Part shown: piece after piece, positions 1 through 7,698 of the stretch | Numbering within the stretch: position 1 is the first letter of the stretch | Layout: each line of letters starts with the position of its first letter | Source of the DNA: an uncultured Coriobacteriaceae bacterium | GTDB taxonomy: Bacteria; Actinomycetota; Coriobacteriia; Coriobacteriales; Eggerthellaceae | Direction of reading: 5' to 3' | DNA: 22,748 bases | Assembly (NCBI GenBank): GCA_902781245.1 | Contig: CACZIP010000006.1 | Coordinates: 1 to 22,748 of the forward strand | The notes under the pieces: model-generated | The model's database searches: none | Seen by the model: only the letters and a program-made list of their open reading frames with translations | What the model was told of the DNA's origin: nothing | Translations under genes and position numbers: made by a program

Positions 1-1
1 C

Positions 2-388
2 AAGGAGCTCGCAGCCACCATCCCGGCATGGTCGACCGTCGTTCTGACGCTCTGCATCCCGTTCGCCCTCGGCTTCATCTGCACGCTCGTCTTCGTCAAG
101 GAGACCGGCGGCAAGACCATGGACCAGCTGTCCGCCGAAGCCTCCGGCGACCTGGGCGACACCGGCACCTCGAAGTTCATCATCATGATGGTCATCGTCG
201 CCTTCCTCGCCCTCATGTGCATCGTCTTCCCGCTGCTCCCGGCTGGCACCTTCGGCGTTGGCCCGGACGGCACGCCGCTGCAGTTCGCGAAGACCGCGAT
301 GGCACTGCCGCTCATGGCGACCGGCATGCTGCTCCCGTTCCTGTTCTTCTTCATCTTCGCCGGCCCGCTGGCCCTCAAGAAGGACTAA
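2..388 (+). CDS. C-terminal part of a membrane transporter, probably MFS (5' end outside window)
   Basis: The frame is open from the window edge to TAA at 386-388, giving about 128 residues of the C-terminus; the start lies upstream. Three hydrophobic segments are visible, at about partial residues 9-32, 57-80 and 98-123. Between the first and second sits KETGGKTMDQL, which resembles the (P)ETKGKTLEE-type cytoplasmic motif after a transmembrane helix in sugar-porter-like MFS proteins. The protein ends in a short charged tail (ALKKD). It should sit in the cytoplasmic membrane; the substrate cannot be told from this piece. A strong terminator follows at 441-468, so this is the last gene of its transcript. 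An alternative is another secondary transporter family with a similar loop motif. The membrane character is clear and the MFS assignment is moderate. Confidence 0.6.
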   Translation, partial: KELAATIPAWSTVVLTLCIPFALGFICTLVFVKETGGKTMDQLSAEASGDLGDTGTSKFIIMMVIVAFLALMCIVFPLLPAGTFGVGPDGTPLQFAKTAMALPLMATGMLLPFLFFFIFAGPLALKKD

Positions 389-440
389 CATCGTTGGCAT
401 CCTTGGCGTGATGAGCTGAACACAGCTCGAGAGTTCGCAA

Positions 441-468
441 GGGCCCCCGATTTGTCGGGGGCCCTTTT
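441..468 (+). terminator. Rho-independent terminator after the transporter
   Basis: A perfect 10-bp GC-rich stem (441-450 with 455-464) and a TTTG loop are followed directly by TTTT. It ends the transporter transcript. Confidence 0.9.
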
Positions 469-526
469 GCGTACAAGAACTCAACATCGTTTCTGCGTCG
501 ATGGAGCTGCGATGATGGTTGACGTG

Positions 527-578
527 AAAACAAACTGCTCTCCTGGCGAGGGATTGATGAAAGGAGCCAGGAGAGCAG
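527..578 (-). terminator. Possible minus-strand Rho-independent terminator
   Basis: Read on the minus strand, a 13-bp perfect stem (578-566 with 547-535) with an 18-nt loop is followed at once by TTTGTTTT (534-527). This is intrinsic-terminator geometry, but no minus-strand gene is visible ahead of it. It would therefore end a non-coding or unrecognised transcript that starts somewhere between about 600 and 950. Confidence 0.45.
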
Positions 579-936
579 CGCCCGTTTCCGCAGGAGGCGT
601 AGGAATCAGGTGGAACCTGAACACCTGCGGCAGGTAGCGTTCGTCACGAAGACGCGCCGTGAAACAGGCTGCAACGGCGCTGGGCGGCAAGCGCATGGGG
701 AAATAAAGATTGCGTTGGTGCCGCGCGTTACGGCTTTGCAAATCTGTAAGCGCTCTACCCAGAACAGCATCGACAGCGTACAGAGTTCGTATTAACTGGG
801 CATGAACGAATACACGCATGACTGTTCATGCACGATGCCATGAAGATCGCTGCTGAAATGATTGGGGACGAATTGTTGAGCCGAAGCGCAGGTTCATCAG
901 AACGCGCATGGCGTGCGGGGGTATTAAATGATGGGA

Positions 937-942
937 TATACT
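937..942 (+). promoter_or_regulatory. -10 element (TATACT), possibly giving a leaderless mRNA
   Basis: TATACT lies eight bases before ATG 951. A start site about seven bases downstream would put the 5' end at or next to the ATG. No good -35 box is seen at the expected spacing, and no Shine-Dalgarno sequence precedes the ATG. Confidence 0.4.
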
Positions 943-950
943 GTCATATT

Positions 951-1547
951 ATGAAAACGATTGAAGAACAGAGCAAATCGCTTGCCGTTATGCAGCGCAT
1001 TCCAAATGCGTTGTCCATTGCGCGGATTCCTCTTTCACTTTCGCTTTTGCTGGTAATGCCGTTTTCTGTGCCGTTCTTCGCGTTGTACATCCTGTGCGGT
1101 GCAACCGACGCGCTCGATGGTTTCATCGCGCGTAGATTCAACGCAATGAGCGCCCTTGGGGCGCGGCTCGACAGCCTTGCCGACTTCGTGTTCTTCGGAG
1201 TGGCGTTGTACGTGTTTCTTACCGCTTTGCCCATCCCCGCATTTCTCATCTTGTGGGCCATCTGCATTGTGGCCGTTCGCTTCATGGGGCTTGGGCGTGC
1301 GTTCTCGAAGTACAAGGAGTGGGCTGCGCTGCACACGTATGCATATAAGATTGCGGGCTTCGTGTTCTTCTTCTTTCCGTTCCTCGCGGCACTTTTGGGT
1401 GTTGTCACTGCGGGCATCATGCTGTGCGGCATCGCCACCCTGGCCACTGCCGAGGAAATCTACATCAACGAGCATGCCGATACGTTGAACGTGAACATCA
1501 GGGGCGCTTCGGAGCTTCGCGATCACGAGCTTCCCAGTGGGAGATAG
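951..1547 (+). CDS. CDP-alcohol phosphatidyltransferase family protein
   Basis: This is an integral membrane enzyme that transfers a phosphatidyl group from CDP-diacylglycerol (or a related CDP-alcohol) to an alcohol acceptor in phospholipid synthesis. The complete family signature D-x2-D-G-x2-A-R-x8-G-x3-D-x3-D is present: D53, D56, G57, A60, R61, G70, D74 and D78, counted from ATG 951. Several hydrophobic helices surround it, and the length of 198 residues is normal. The frame is also open to ATG 828, which would add 41 residues. I prefer 951 because family similarity begins just after it (IPNALSIARIPL) and a -10-like TATACT lies immediately upstream. Neither start has a clear ribosome binding site. 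The acceptor (glycerol phosphate, serine, inositol or other) cannot be told. A bidirectional terminator follows. Confidence 0.85.
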   Translation: MKTIEEQSKSLAVMQRIPNALSIARIPLSLSLLLVMPFSVPFFALYILCGATDALDGFIARRFNAMSALGARLDSLADFVFFGVALYVFLTALPIPAFLILWAICIVAVRFMGLGRAFSKYKEWAALHTYAYKIAGFVFFFFPFLAALLGVVTAGIMLCGIATLATAEEIYINEHADTLNVNIRGASELRDHELPSGR

Positions 1548-1548
1548 A

Positions 1549-1585
1549 AAATGGCACACCGTTCCCTGGGAACGGTGTGCCATTT
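1549..1585. terminator. Bidirectional terminator between convergent genes
   Basis: A perfect 18-bp inverted repeat (1549-1566 with 1568-1585) has AAA at its left end and TTT at its right end. It serves the + strand phosphatidyltransferase gene and the - strand HIT gene alike. Confidence 0.85.
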
Positions 1586-1610
1586 CGATTCGAAAGAGCT
1601 TAACGGATAG

Positions 1611-1973
1611 CTACTGCGCCAAGCGCTGTGAACCCTCGAATGTGAAGCGGCCCATCTTGGTGCCACCTAGGATATGCACATGCAGATGGCCGACTGTTGC
1701 TGCCGAGTCGGGGCCGGTGTTGAGGATCGAGCGGTAGCCCGACTCGCCGACGCCCTTGATCTTGGCAACCTCGGGGACAACCTTCATGAGCTTGCCGAGC
1801 AGCTCTTCGGGCACGTCGTCCTGCAGATTCTCGTAGTGCTGTTTCGGGATGACGAGCGTGTGGATCGGTGTTTCGGGCTCGATGTCGTCGAATGCGTAGA
1901 ACAGATCGTCCTCGTACACTTTCTTCGACGGAATTTCGCCGGCGATGATCTTGCAGAACAGGCAGTCGTCCAT
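1611..1973 (-). CDS. HIT-family (HinT-like) nucleotide hydrolase
   Basis: This is a 120-residue cytosolic protein of the histidine-triad family, whose HinT members hydrolyse nucleoside phosphoramidates and AMP-lysine-type adducts. The triad HxHxH is intact as H96, H98 and H100 in GHLHVHILGG. The N-terminus has the usual CxxC-K-I-I-x-G-E-I-P-S signature (C4, C7). The length is typical and the frame complete. On the minus strand an AAAGGGA ribosome binding site lies a few bases before the ATG at 1973. The gene is monocistronic, convergent with the phosphatidyltransferase and divergent from the aldo/keto reductase. The family call is firm; the physiological substrate is unknown. Confidence 0.93.
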   Translation of the reverse strand: MDDCLFCKIIAGEIPSKKVYEDDLFYAFDDIEPETPIHTLVIPKQHYENLQDDVPEELLGKLMKVVPEVAKIKGVGESGYRSILNTGPDSAATVGHLHVHILGGTKMGRFTFEGSQRLAQ

Positions 1974-2068
1974 GATGGTTCCCTTTCAGTTGTTGCGACT
2001 CAGGTAACGTATGCAGCATACCGCATAACAGAGCTGCAAGTAACATTCTTTACCGTGTCGAAATTGTA

Positions 2069-2074
2069 TATACT
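2069..2074 (+). promoter_or_regulatory. -10 element (TATACT) upstream of the aldo/keto reductase gene
   Basis: TATACT lies in the 174-bp divergent gap. It is followed six bases later by ATG 2081, which opens only a six-codon frame (MVVIVG, stop 2099-2101). The main ORF starts at 2148. No convincing -35 box is seen. Confidence 0.35.
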
Positions 2075-2147
2075 GCGATTATGGTCGTAATTGTGGGATA
2101 GCCAGAAGGGGTCGCCTTTTTGGTCGCAAAGAGGAACTGGGGGCATC

Positions 2148-3308
2148 ATGTCATTTGATACCAGCAACATCAGCAAGCTCGGGTTCGGTTGCATGCGCTT
2201 CATAGGGCGTGAGGACGATACCATCGACATAGAGGACACCTCGAAGATGATCGACGCCTACATGCAGGCGGGAGGCAACTACTTCGACACAGCCTGGGCG
2301 TACCCCAACAGCGAGAAGGCGCTGCGCCAGGCGCTCGTCGAGCGTTATCCGCGTGACTCGTTCTACATTGCCGACAAATGCGTGGCTTGGACATGCTGCG
2401 ATGGTCCCGAGGATCTCGAGAAGCAGTTGCAGGAATCGCTCGAGAACTTGGGTGTCGAATACTTCGACCTGTACCTCATGCACAACTTGGGCGGCGTTCG
2501 CACGGCCAAGTTCGAGGAATACAACACGTGGGAGTTCGTGAAGAGCGTGAAGGAGCGCGGCTTGGCCAAGCACATCGGCTTCTCGGCGCATTGCACGCCC
2601 GAGGAACTCGAGAAGTTCATCGCAGACTACCCCGAAGCCGAGATGGTGCAGTTGCAGGTCAATTACCTCGATTGGGATAGCCCTTCGTTCCGTGAGCGCG
2701 AATGCGTCGAGATTGCACGTGCGCATGGTCTGCCTGTTGCCGTCATGGAGCCGGTCAAGGGCGGTCTTTTGGCTGATCCTTCGAAAGCTGTGAAGGCGAT
2801 TCTCGACGAGGCCATGCCGAACGATTCCTATGCTACCGCGGCGTTGCGTTTCGCAGCGAGCGTCGACGGCGTCTACACCACGCTGTCGGGTATGAGCACC
2901 ATCGAGCAGGTCGAGGACAACATGCGCGTGTTCGCCGACTTCAAACCTTTGACGGCGGACGAGCAGGATGCCATCAAGCGCGCTCAGGTCGCCATGACCG
3001 AAAGCGGTATCGTGCCGTGCACGGGTTGCGATTACTGTGCCAAGGTGTGCCCGCAGGGCATCGGCATCTCGGGAGCTATGACAGCGCTCAACTACTACAT
3101 CAACTTTGAAGATCCGTATGCAGCCAACTACCAGCTTGGTTTCGTCGTGCGTTTCAATGCAGGCAAGAAGATGCCAGACGAATGCATCCGCTGCGGTGCT
3201 TGCGAGGAGGCGTGCCCGCAAGGCATTAAGATTCTCGACTGCTTTGACCGCATCGAGCAGGAAATCACCCCGTATCGCAAGGCTAACGTGCTCATGCGAT
3301 ACAAATAG
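2148..3308 (+). CDS. Aldo/keto reductase with C-terminal 2[4Fe-4S] ferredoxin domain
   Basis: This is a predicted cytosolic oxidoreductase of 386 residues. The N-terminal TIM-barrel part has the aldo/keto reductase tetrad in order: D47, Y52, K77 and H112 (contexts NYFDTAWAY, IADKC, LMHN). The C-terminal part carries two ferredoxin motifs, CTGCDYCAKVC (C291, C294, C297, C301) and CIRCGACEEAC (C346, C349, C352, C356), each followed by PQGI. Members of this fused class are common in anaerobes and are thought to couple carbonyl reduction or oxidation to low-potential electron carriers; the substrate is not known. ATG 2148 is preferred over the longer frame from 2091 because GAGGAACTGGGGG stands just upstream and the family N-terminus (LGFGCMRF) starts here. 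The gene stands alone, with a terminator behind it. Confidence 0.9.
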   Translation: MSFDTSNISKLGFGCMRFIGREDDTIDIEDTSKMIDAYMQAGGNYFDTAWAYPNSEKALRQALVERYPRDSFYIADKCVAWTCCDGPEDLEKQLQESLENLGVEYFDLYLMHNLGGVRTAKFEEYNTWEFVKSVKERGLAKHIGFSAHCTPEELEKFIADYPEAEMVQLQVNYLDWDSPSFRERECVEIARAHGLPVAVMEPVKGGLLADPSKAVKAILDEAMPNDSYATAALRFAASVDGVYTTLSGMSTIEQVEDNMRVFADFKPLTADEQDAIKRAQVAMTESGIVPCTGCDYCAKVCPQGIGISGAMTALNYYINFEDPYAANYQLGFVVRFNAGKKMPDECIRCGACEEACPQGIKILDCFDRIEQEITPYRKANVLMRYK

Positions 3309-3356
3309 CGTTCAAGTGACGCCGGTTTAGCTGCGCGCCTTTTACGCGGCATTGAG

Positions 3357-3395
3357 ATGGCGCTTCGCGCAATATGCACGAGGCGCCATTGTTTT
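3357..3395 (+). terminator. Terminator after the aldo/keto reductase gene
   Basis: An 11-bp stem (3357-3367 with 3379-3389, one G-U pair) is followed by TGTTTT. Confidence 0.75.
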
Positions 3396-3404
3396 ACGCG
3401 AAAA

Positions 3405-3418
3405 AATTGTGTGCAATT
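3405..3418. promoter_or_regulatory. Short palindrome AATTG-N4-CAATT in the upstream region of the membrane-protein gene
   Basis: A perfect 5-bp inverted repeat with a 4-bp spacer lies in an AT-rich patch about 130 bases before ATG 3548. It could be an operator, but nothing ties it to a specific regulator. Confidence 0.2.
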
Positions 3419-3547
3419 AAATTGTGAACAGGCAAAACGTAAAGACTAGCAATTATCGCAGTTACGTTGGCAACTCGTTGTTCCTAGCATGCAAGCTGAG
3501 AAATTGGCTAGCGCCGTGGTAGCGGTGCAGGAAATCTGGGGGAATGC

Positions 3548-3979
3548 ATGTTAGAGGTCAAAACGAAGACGCTGCTGTCCATCGCGGGCGTGTTCTGGTT
3601 GATAGCGGGCATCAACGTTGCCGTCGTGGGCGTGAGAGCATATTACGTTGCTGCGGAAGGAGCGGCCCCGTTGGTCATTGCACTGCTCGTCATTGGCACC
3701 ATTGCGGTGTTCGCATTGTTCTTCTTCCGCATTTTCAAACCGTACTCCGCGAAGCATGCGCGACGTGTCGACGAGATGAACGAGGATCGCGTGTCAGCAT
3801 TGCGCTTCATGGATCGCAAAGGCTACATCATGATTGCGTTCATGATTGCCCTGGGCGCCGGCTTGCGGTTGAGCGGTTTCGTGCCCGACTGGTTTATCGC
3901 GTTCTTCTATGTGGGGCTGGGTGTTGCACTTGCGCTCACAGGTGCGTTGTTTCTGGTCGATTGGCGAAGGCGGTGCTAG
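3548..3979 (+). CDS. Hypothetical four-helix membrane protein
   Basis: I do not recognise this 143-residue protein. Four hydrophobic segments can be seen, at about residues 8-30, 41-62, 92-111 and 113-136. They are separated by a basic cytoplasmic-looking loop (about residues 63-91, rich in K/R/H with some D/E) that contains KPYSAKHARRVDEMNEDR. The C-terminus is short and basic (DWRRRC). No catalytic motif or metal ligand set is evident. A GGGGGAA ribosome binding site precedes ATG 3548. It lies 223 bases upstream of the ccm operon and is probably transcribed separately, because a promoter-like sequence occurs in the gap. Confidence 0.75.
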   Translation: MLEVKTKTLLSIAGVFWLIAGINVAVVGVRAYYVAAEGAAPLVIALLVIGTIAVFALFFFRIFKPYSAKHARRVDEMNEDRVSALRFMDRKGYIMIAFMIALGAGLRLSGFVPDWFIAFFYVGLGVALALTGALFLVDWRRRC

Positions 3980-4052
3980 ATAGGGAAAGAGTGTTTTGTG
4001 CGTTTGTTCTGCTTTGTAGAGCGTGAATGGACATTTGCAGAATAAGTGTCAC

Positions 4053-4081
4053 TAGACGAGCAATTTGGGTTTCGAGATAAT
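4053..4081 (+). promoter_or_regulatory. Candidate promoter of the ccm operon
   Basis: TAGACG (-35, 4 of 6 to TTGACA), a 17-base spacer and GATAAT (-10, 5 of 6 to TATAAT) lie about 120 bases before ccmE, leaving a leader of roughly 115 bases. The leader holds a small inverted repeat (AGGTC at 4112-4116 with GACCT at 4122-4126). Confidence 0.45.
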
Positions 4082-4202
4082 CAAGGATAACTTGCAAACA
4101 GTCTGGCGTTGCAGGTCGGGAGGACCTCTTCAAGACGTCAGGCGAATGACAGCTGTCGTGGGGTGTGGCAACAGGTCAGCCTCGAGATAGGACGGGTGGA
4201 GC

Positions 4203-4871
4203 ATGAATACGAAAACCAAACGTCGCATGGTTGCGGTGACGGGCGTTATCGTCATCGTTCTCATCGTGGTGCTTGCTGTTGTCGGTGGCAACTCGGCTGC
4301 CAAAACGGTCACGGTTTCCGAGGCGGTTGCGCTCCAGGGTGACAACAAGATTCAAGTGACGGGCAACGTAGCCGAGAACTCGTTCGATATCGAGGGCGAC
4401 ACGCTCACGTTCAAGATCTACGACGCTGAATCCGACCCTGCGGCATCGCGGTTGCTTGACGTGCGCTACGACGGCGGGGTCTCTGCCACGTTCGGAAACG
4501 ACGTCACAGCCATCTGCACGGGCAAGAAGGGCGCTGACGGCGTGCTCGTGTGTTCTGAGCTTGTCACGAAATGCCCGTCGAAATACGAGAATGCCGAAGG
4601 CTCGCTTTCCGTTGCCGACTTGCTGGGCTATGGCGATTCGGTGTTCGACAAACCTGTGAAGGTCTCGGGCGTCATGAAGACGGGCACGCTCGCGGGCGTC
4701 GATGCTGCACAGCGTTTCGTGCTCGTTGATCCCGAATCGGGTGCCGAGCTGCCTGTCAAGTACGACGGCGCGTTGTCCGATGAGACAGGTGAAGGAACGC
4801 ACGTCGTGCTCACCGGTTCAATCGGCAGCACGGGTGCCTTCACGGCAACTGTCGTAGCGCTGGAGGGTTAA
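4203..4871 (+). CDS. ccmE: Cytochrome c maturation haem chaperone CcmE, CxxxY type, with duplicated OB domain
   Basis: CcmE binds haem covalently on the outer face of the membrane and hands it to CcmF. One N-terminal transmembrane anchor (about residues 9-29) is followed by a beta-rich OB-type domain (about 36-123). The haem-attachment motif C124-P-S-K-Y128 is of the CxxxY class, not the usual HxxxY. At 222 residues it is clearly longer than classical CcmE (about 150-160). Residues 135-222 look like a second OB unit: SVADLL, VKVSGV and VKYDGA recall TVSEAV, IQVTGN and VRYDGG of the first unit. The second unit lacks the haem motif. GGTGGAGC precedes the ATG. It is the first gene of the ccm operon, and ccmF begins 3 bases after its stop. 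The identity rests on motif plus context. Confidence 0.88.
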   Translation: MNTKTKRRMVAVTGVIVIVLIVVLAVVGGNSAAKTVTVSEAVALQGDNKIQVTGNVAENSFDIEGDTLTFKIYDAESDPAASRLLDVRYDGGVSATFGNDVTAICTGKKGADGVLVCSELVTKCPSKYENAEGSLSVADLLGYGDSVFDKPVKVSGVMKTGTLAGVDAAQRFVLVDPESGAELPVKYDGALSDETGEGTHVVLTGSIGSTGAFTATVVALEG

Positions 4872-4874
4872 CGC

Positions 4875-7001
4875 ATGGCGACAGTGGGCTTCGTTTTTCT
4901 GGTAGCCGCGTTTGCAGCGGCTGTCGCGGCTGTTCTGTTGCTGTTGGCTGGCCGTTTCGCAAATAAATCCGCCCTTTCCAAGTTGGGGCACATCGGTGTG
5001 TTGGTGAGCGCAATCGCCCTTCTCGTCTGCTGCGGCGTACTCGTCGTGTGCTTCATGACTGGCGACGTGTCGATCAAATACGTGCTCGAGGAACGCTCGA
5101 TGTCGACTGACGGCTTTGCATGGCTCTACAAGCTCTCGGGTCTGTGGGCTGGTCGATCGGGCTCGCTGCTGTTCTGGACGTTCCTGATTGCACTGTTCGG
5201 CGCAATCGTGTTCGTGCGTTCCCGGCTGCTTGATGGCGGCGATGAGAAGGCTGCCAGAATCGACGACATGGCCATGATGGTGATTTCCGTAGTCGTGGCA
5301 GTGTTCTGCGGTGTCTTGTTGTTCTCGTCAGGCAGCATGCCTTTCGAGCCCACGCCCGCAAACTACTTCGACGCGGACGGGCAGCTTACGCAGGCTGCGT
5401 CGATTTATTCCATGAACAAATTGCTCGAGCACTGGGCTATGGCCATCCATCCGCCCATGTTGTTCGTCGGCTACGCGGGCTTGACCGTCCCGTTCGCCTA
5501 CGCCATGGCGGCCCTCATCGAAGGTGACTATTCGAAGGTTTGGGTCGAGCGTGCTACGCGCTTTGTGCTGGCCAGCTGGTTGTTCCTCGGTGCAGGCATC
5601 GGTTTGGGCGCAGTATGGGCCTACGTGGTGCTCGGCTGGGGCGGCTATTGGGGCTGGGATCCGGTAGAGAACGCGAGCCTTCTTTCGTGGCTCGTGTGCG
5701 TGGCGCTCGTGCACACGTTCACGGTCTATCGTCAACGCGGCGCGTTCAAACGTTGGGCTGTCATGTGTTCGTGTTTGGCGTTCACGTTCGTAATCGTTGC
5801 GACTTTCATCACGCGTTCGGGCATCGTGCAGTCGGTGCATGCGTTCTCGGGCGATCCTGTTTCGCTCGTACTGTTCGGCGGCCTGATTGCCGTGTCGATT
5901 GTAATTCCTGTCATCGGCATGGCGATCCGCTGGAAGTCGTTTGACGCCGACACGGAAGGCGCTGACGACGTCGAGAACATGTTCTCCAAGGATGCCGCCT
6001 ATTACTTCAACAACGTGATAATGGTGTTGTTTGCGTTGTTGCTCACTTACATGACCCTTACGTCGGCGCTTCCCAAGTGGCTGCCGTTCGGCGGCGATTC
6101 GCTCGGCACGACTGCTTACGAAGCCATCGCCCGTCCGCTCGGCATCGTCTACCTGCTCATCTTGGCGATATGTCCGTTGCTTGCATGGGGGAAGACCGAT
6201 CCGAAGAAGTTCTTGCGCCAGGCGCGCATACCAGCGGTCTGCGCAGTCGTTTTGTTCGCGTTTTTGGCATTCTGGTGGGCAACGCGGCTCGTGCCTGTCT
6301 ACGACGCGATGATGGCCAAGGGGAACGCCAACTCGCAGACGCTGCTCGAAGCCGGTCCGCGTTGGTACTACAACGGATTGGCGCTCGTGGGCTTGCTCGT
6401 AGCCAGCTTGCTGTTCTTCAATGCCCTGTTCGTGTTCGAGCGTAATGTGCGCGTGCCGAGCAAGCGCGCTGCCGCCATCGGCGGGTCGTTCGCGCATATA
6501 GCGATGGGCGTTATCTTGATCGGCCTCATCGGGTCGTCCATGTATGTCTACGAGCAGACGGGCTACATGCAGACGGAGGAGGAAAACACTGGCGAGGCGG
6601 TTTCGACCATCGTGGCAGCTGAACCGTTTGAAGTGCAGGAATACCGTCTCGAGTATGCGAGCGACTCGATTGTCAACAACAGCGAAGCTGACAATACAAT
6701 GCTCTACGAGGTAACGTTTGACGTCTACAAGAACGATCGTTTCGTGGGACAGGTGAGTCCTTCGGTTCAGCTCGATGCGATGACGCAACAGCAAAAGCTC
6801 AACGCAGGCGTTATCAGCTTCCCCGAAGAGGACCTGTTCGTGGTTTACCGCGGCGTCAACCAGAATAGCGATTTCTCGCTCGATGTGCGCGTGAACCAGT
6901 TCATCATGCTTGTGTGGATCGGTTTCGGTATGTTGATGGTCGGCACATTGTTCGCCCTTATCGGCCCGCGACGGGCAGGGAGGCGCGATGAGCGCGGTTG
7001 A
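4875..7001 (+). CDS. ccmF: Cytochrome c maturation protein CcmF (haem lyase core)
   Basis: CcmF takes haem from CcmE and, with CcmH, ligates it to the CxxCH motif of apocytochrome c on the outer side of the membrane. This 708-residue polytopic protein has the tryptophan-rich WWD-type haem-handling motif GWGGYWGWDPVENASLLSW from residue 254, and an upstream conserved His segment (HWAMAIHPPMLF). Many transmembrane helices flank a large outside-facing region near the C-terminus (about residues 560-680). Length and architecture match CcmF of system I. A GGAGGG ribosome binding site precedes ATG 4875. The gene overlaps ccmA by 14 bases, implying translational coupling. Confidence 0.96.
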   Translation: MATVGFVFLVAAFAAAVAAVLLLLAGRFANKSALSKLGHIGVLVSAIALLVCCGVLVVCFMTGDVSIKYVLEERSMSTDGFAWLYKLSGLWAGRSGSLLFWTFLIALFGAIVFVRSRLLDGGDEKAARIDDMAMMVISVVVAVFCGVLLFSSGSMPFEPTPANYFDADGQLTQAASIYSMNKLLEHWAMAIHPPMLFVGYAGLTVPFAYAMAALIEGDYSKVWVERATRFVLASWLFLGAGIGLGAVWAYVVLGWGGYWGWDPVENASLLSWLVCVALVHTFTVYRQRGAFKRWAVMCSCLAFTFVIVATFITRSGIVQSVHAFSGDPVSLVLFGGLIAVSIVIPVIGMAIRWKSFDADTEGADDVENMFSKDAAYYFNNVIMVLFALLLTYMTLTSALPKWLPFGGDSLGTTAYEAIARPLGIVYLLILAICPLLAWGKTDPKKFLRQARIPAVCAVVLFAFLAFWWATRLVPVYDAMMAKGNANSQTLLEAGPRWYYNGLALVGLLVASLLFFNALFVFERNVRVPSKRAAAIGGSFAHIAMGVILIGLIGSSMYVYEQTGYMQTEEENTGEAVSTIVAAEPFEVQEYRLEYASDSIVNNSEADNTMLYEVTFDVYKNDRFVGQVSPSVQLDAMTQQQKLNAGVISFPEEDLFVVYRGVNQNSDFSLDVRVNQFIMLVWIGFGMLMVGTLFALIGPRRAGRRDERG

Positions 7002-7698
7002 GGCCAAGCATCTCTCCAAGGTTTTCGGCACGCGCAAGGCGGTCGATGACGTGTCGTTCGAGTTGCCTGAGGGCTCGTTTCTGTCGATTTTCGGACCAAA
7101 CGGTGCTGGCAAGACGACTCTTTTGCGTGTTCTGTCGACGCTTGCACGTCCAACGAGCGGCGAGGCCTTAGTCGCTGGCGTCGACGTGCGTGAAGAGCCC
7201 GATGAGGCGCGTGAGCACATCGGCTTCATCTCGCATCAGTCGATGCTCTACCCCGATCTCACGGCAGAGGAGAACCTGTTGCTCTACGCGAGGCTCTACG
7301 GCGTGGAAGACCCCGAAGCGCGCGTTACCGAGCTGCTCGATGCAGTTGGCCTCGCGCATCGCAAGCTCGACTTGGTGCGCACGTTCTCGCGCGGTATGAC
7401 GCAACGAGTCTCTATCGCGCGTGCGCTCGTGCACGATCCCGACGTGGTGTTCCTCGACGAGCCGTACTCGGGGCTCGATCCGCATGCAGTTGAGATTTTC
7501 GACGAGCTCATCGAATCGGTTCGTGGCGATCGCACGTTCGTCATGGTGAGCCATGACCTCGCGAAGGGGTTTGCCATGTGCACGCATGCGCTCGTGCTGG
7601 CGCGGGGCCGCATCGTTGCGTTCGCTCCGAAAGCCGAGCTCGACTACGATGAGTTTGCCGGGCTGTATCGCGACACGGTCGGCATGGGGGTGGCGTAG
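6988..7698 (+). CDS. ccmA: ABC transporter ATPase CcmA
   Basis: This is the ATP-hydrolysing subunit of the CcmAB complex that works with CcmC and CcmD to release haem-loaded CcmE. It is 236 residues long with all nucleotide-binding elements: Walker A GPNGAGKTT (residues 36-44, K42), a Q-loop in HQSMLYPDLT, a signature of the CcmA form FSRGMTQR, Walker B VVFLDEP (D157, E158) and switch His in VSHD. The start at ATG 6988 lies inside the end of ccmF and has GGGAGG upstream. The stop is immediately followed by the ATG of ccmB. Confidence 0.94.
   Translation: MSAVEAKHLSKVFGTRKAVDDVSFELPEGSFLSIFGPNGAGKTTLLRVLSTLARPTSGEALVAGVDVREEPDEAREHIGFISHQSMLYPDLTAEENLLLYARLYGVEDPEARVTELLDAVGLAHRKLDLVRTFSRGMTQRVSIARALVHDPDVVFLDEPYSGLDPHAVEIFDELIESVRGDRTFVMVSHDLAKGFAMCTHALVLARGRIVAFAPKAELDYDEFAGLYRDTVGMGVA

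Larger units (their letters stand above)
469..950. other. Gene-free, structure-rich interval of about 480 bases
   Basis: No convincing protein gene is present: the open frames here have atypical composition and no recognisable domain. Seen directly are a 13-bp perfect inverted repeat (535-547 with 566-578), a nested pair of repeats (588-594 with 624-630 enclosing 606-611 with 615-620), and an 8-bp repeat (800-807 with 824-831). The interval could be a long leader of the downstream phosphatidyltransferase gene or hold an unannotated small RNA on either strand. None of the riboswitch, tmRNA, SRP or RNase P consensus cores that I know is present. Confidence 0.5.

Noticed and set aside
588..630. 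T-box-like core GGTGGAACC
   Set aside because: The full conserved T-box string and a stem I specifier loop are not seen, and the downstream gene is not linked to amino acids or tRNA charging. Kept only as a remark in a finding.
720..765. tRNA-like stretch on the minus strand (GGGTAGAGCGC and a TTGCAAA loop as in tRNA-Cys)
   Set aside because: The anticodon stem pairs at only three of five positions and there is no T-arm (GGTTCGA) or matching acceptor stem.
481..819. Minus-strand frame of 112 codons in the long gap
   Set aside because: No recognisable domain, no ribosome binding site that I can see, and it runs through the terminator-like hairpin at 527-578.
828..950. Upstream extension of the phosphatidyltransferase to ATG 828
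   Set aside because: The 41 extra residues show no family similarity and overlap the TATACT element; no ribosome binding site precedes 828.
2091..2147. Upstream extension of the aldo/keto reductase to 2091
   Set aside because: The extra 19 residues are not family-like, and the ribosome binding site belongs to ATG 2148.
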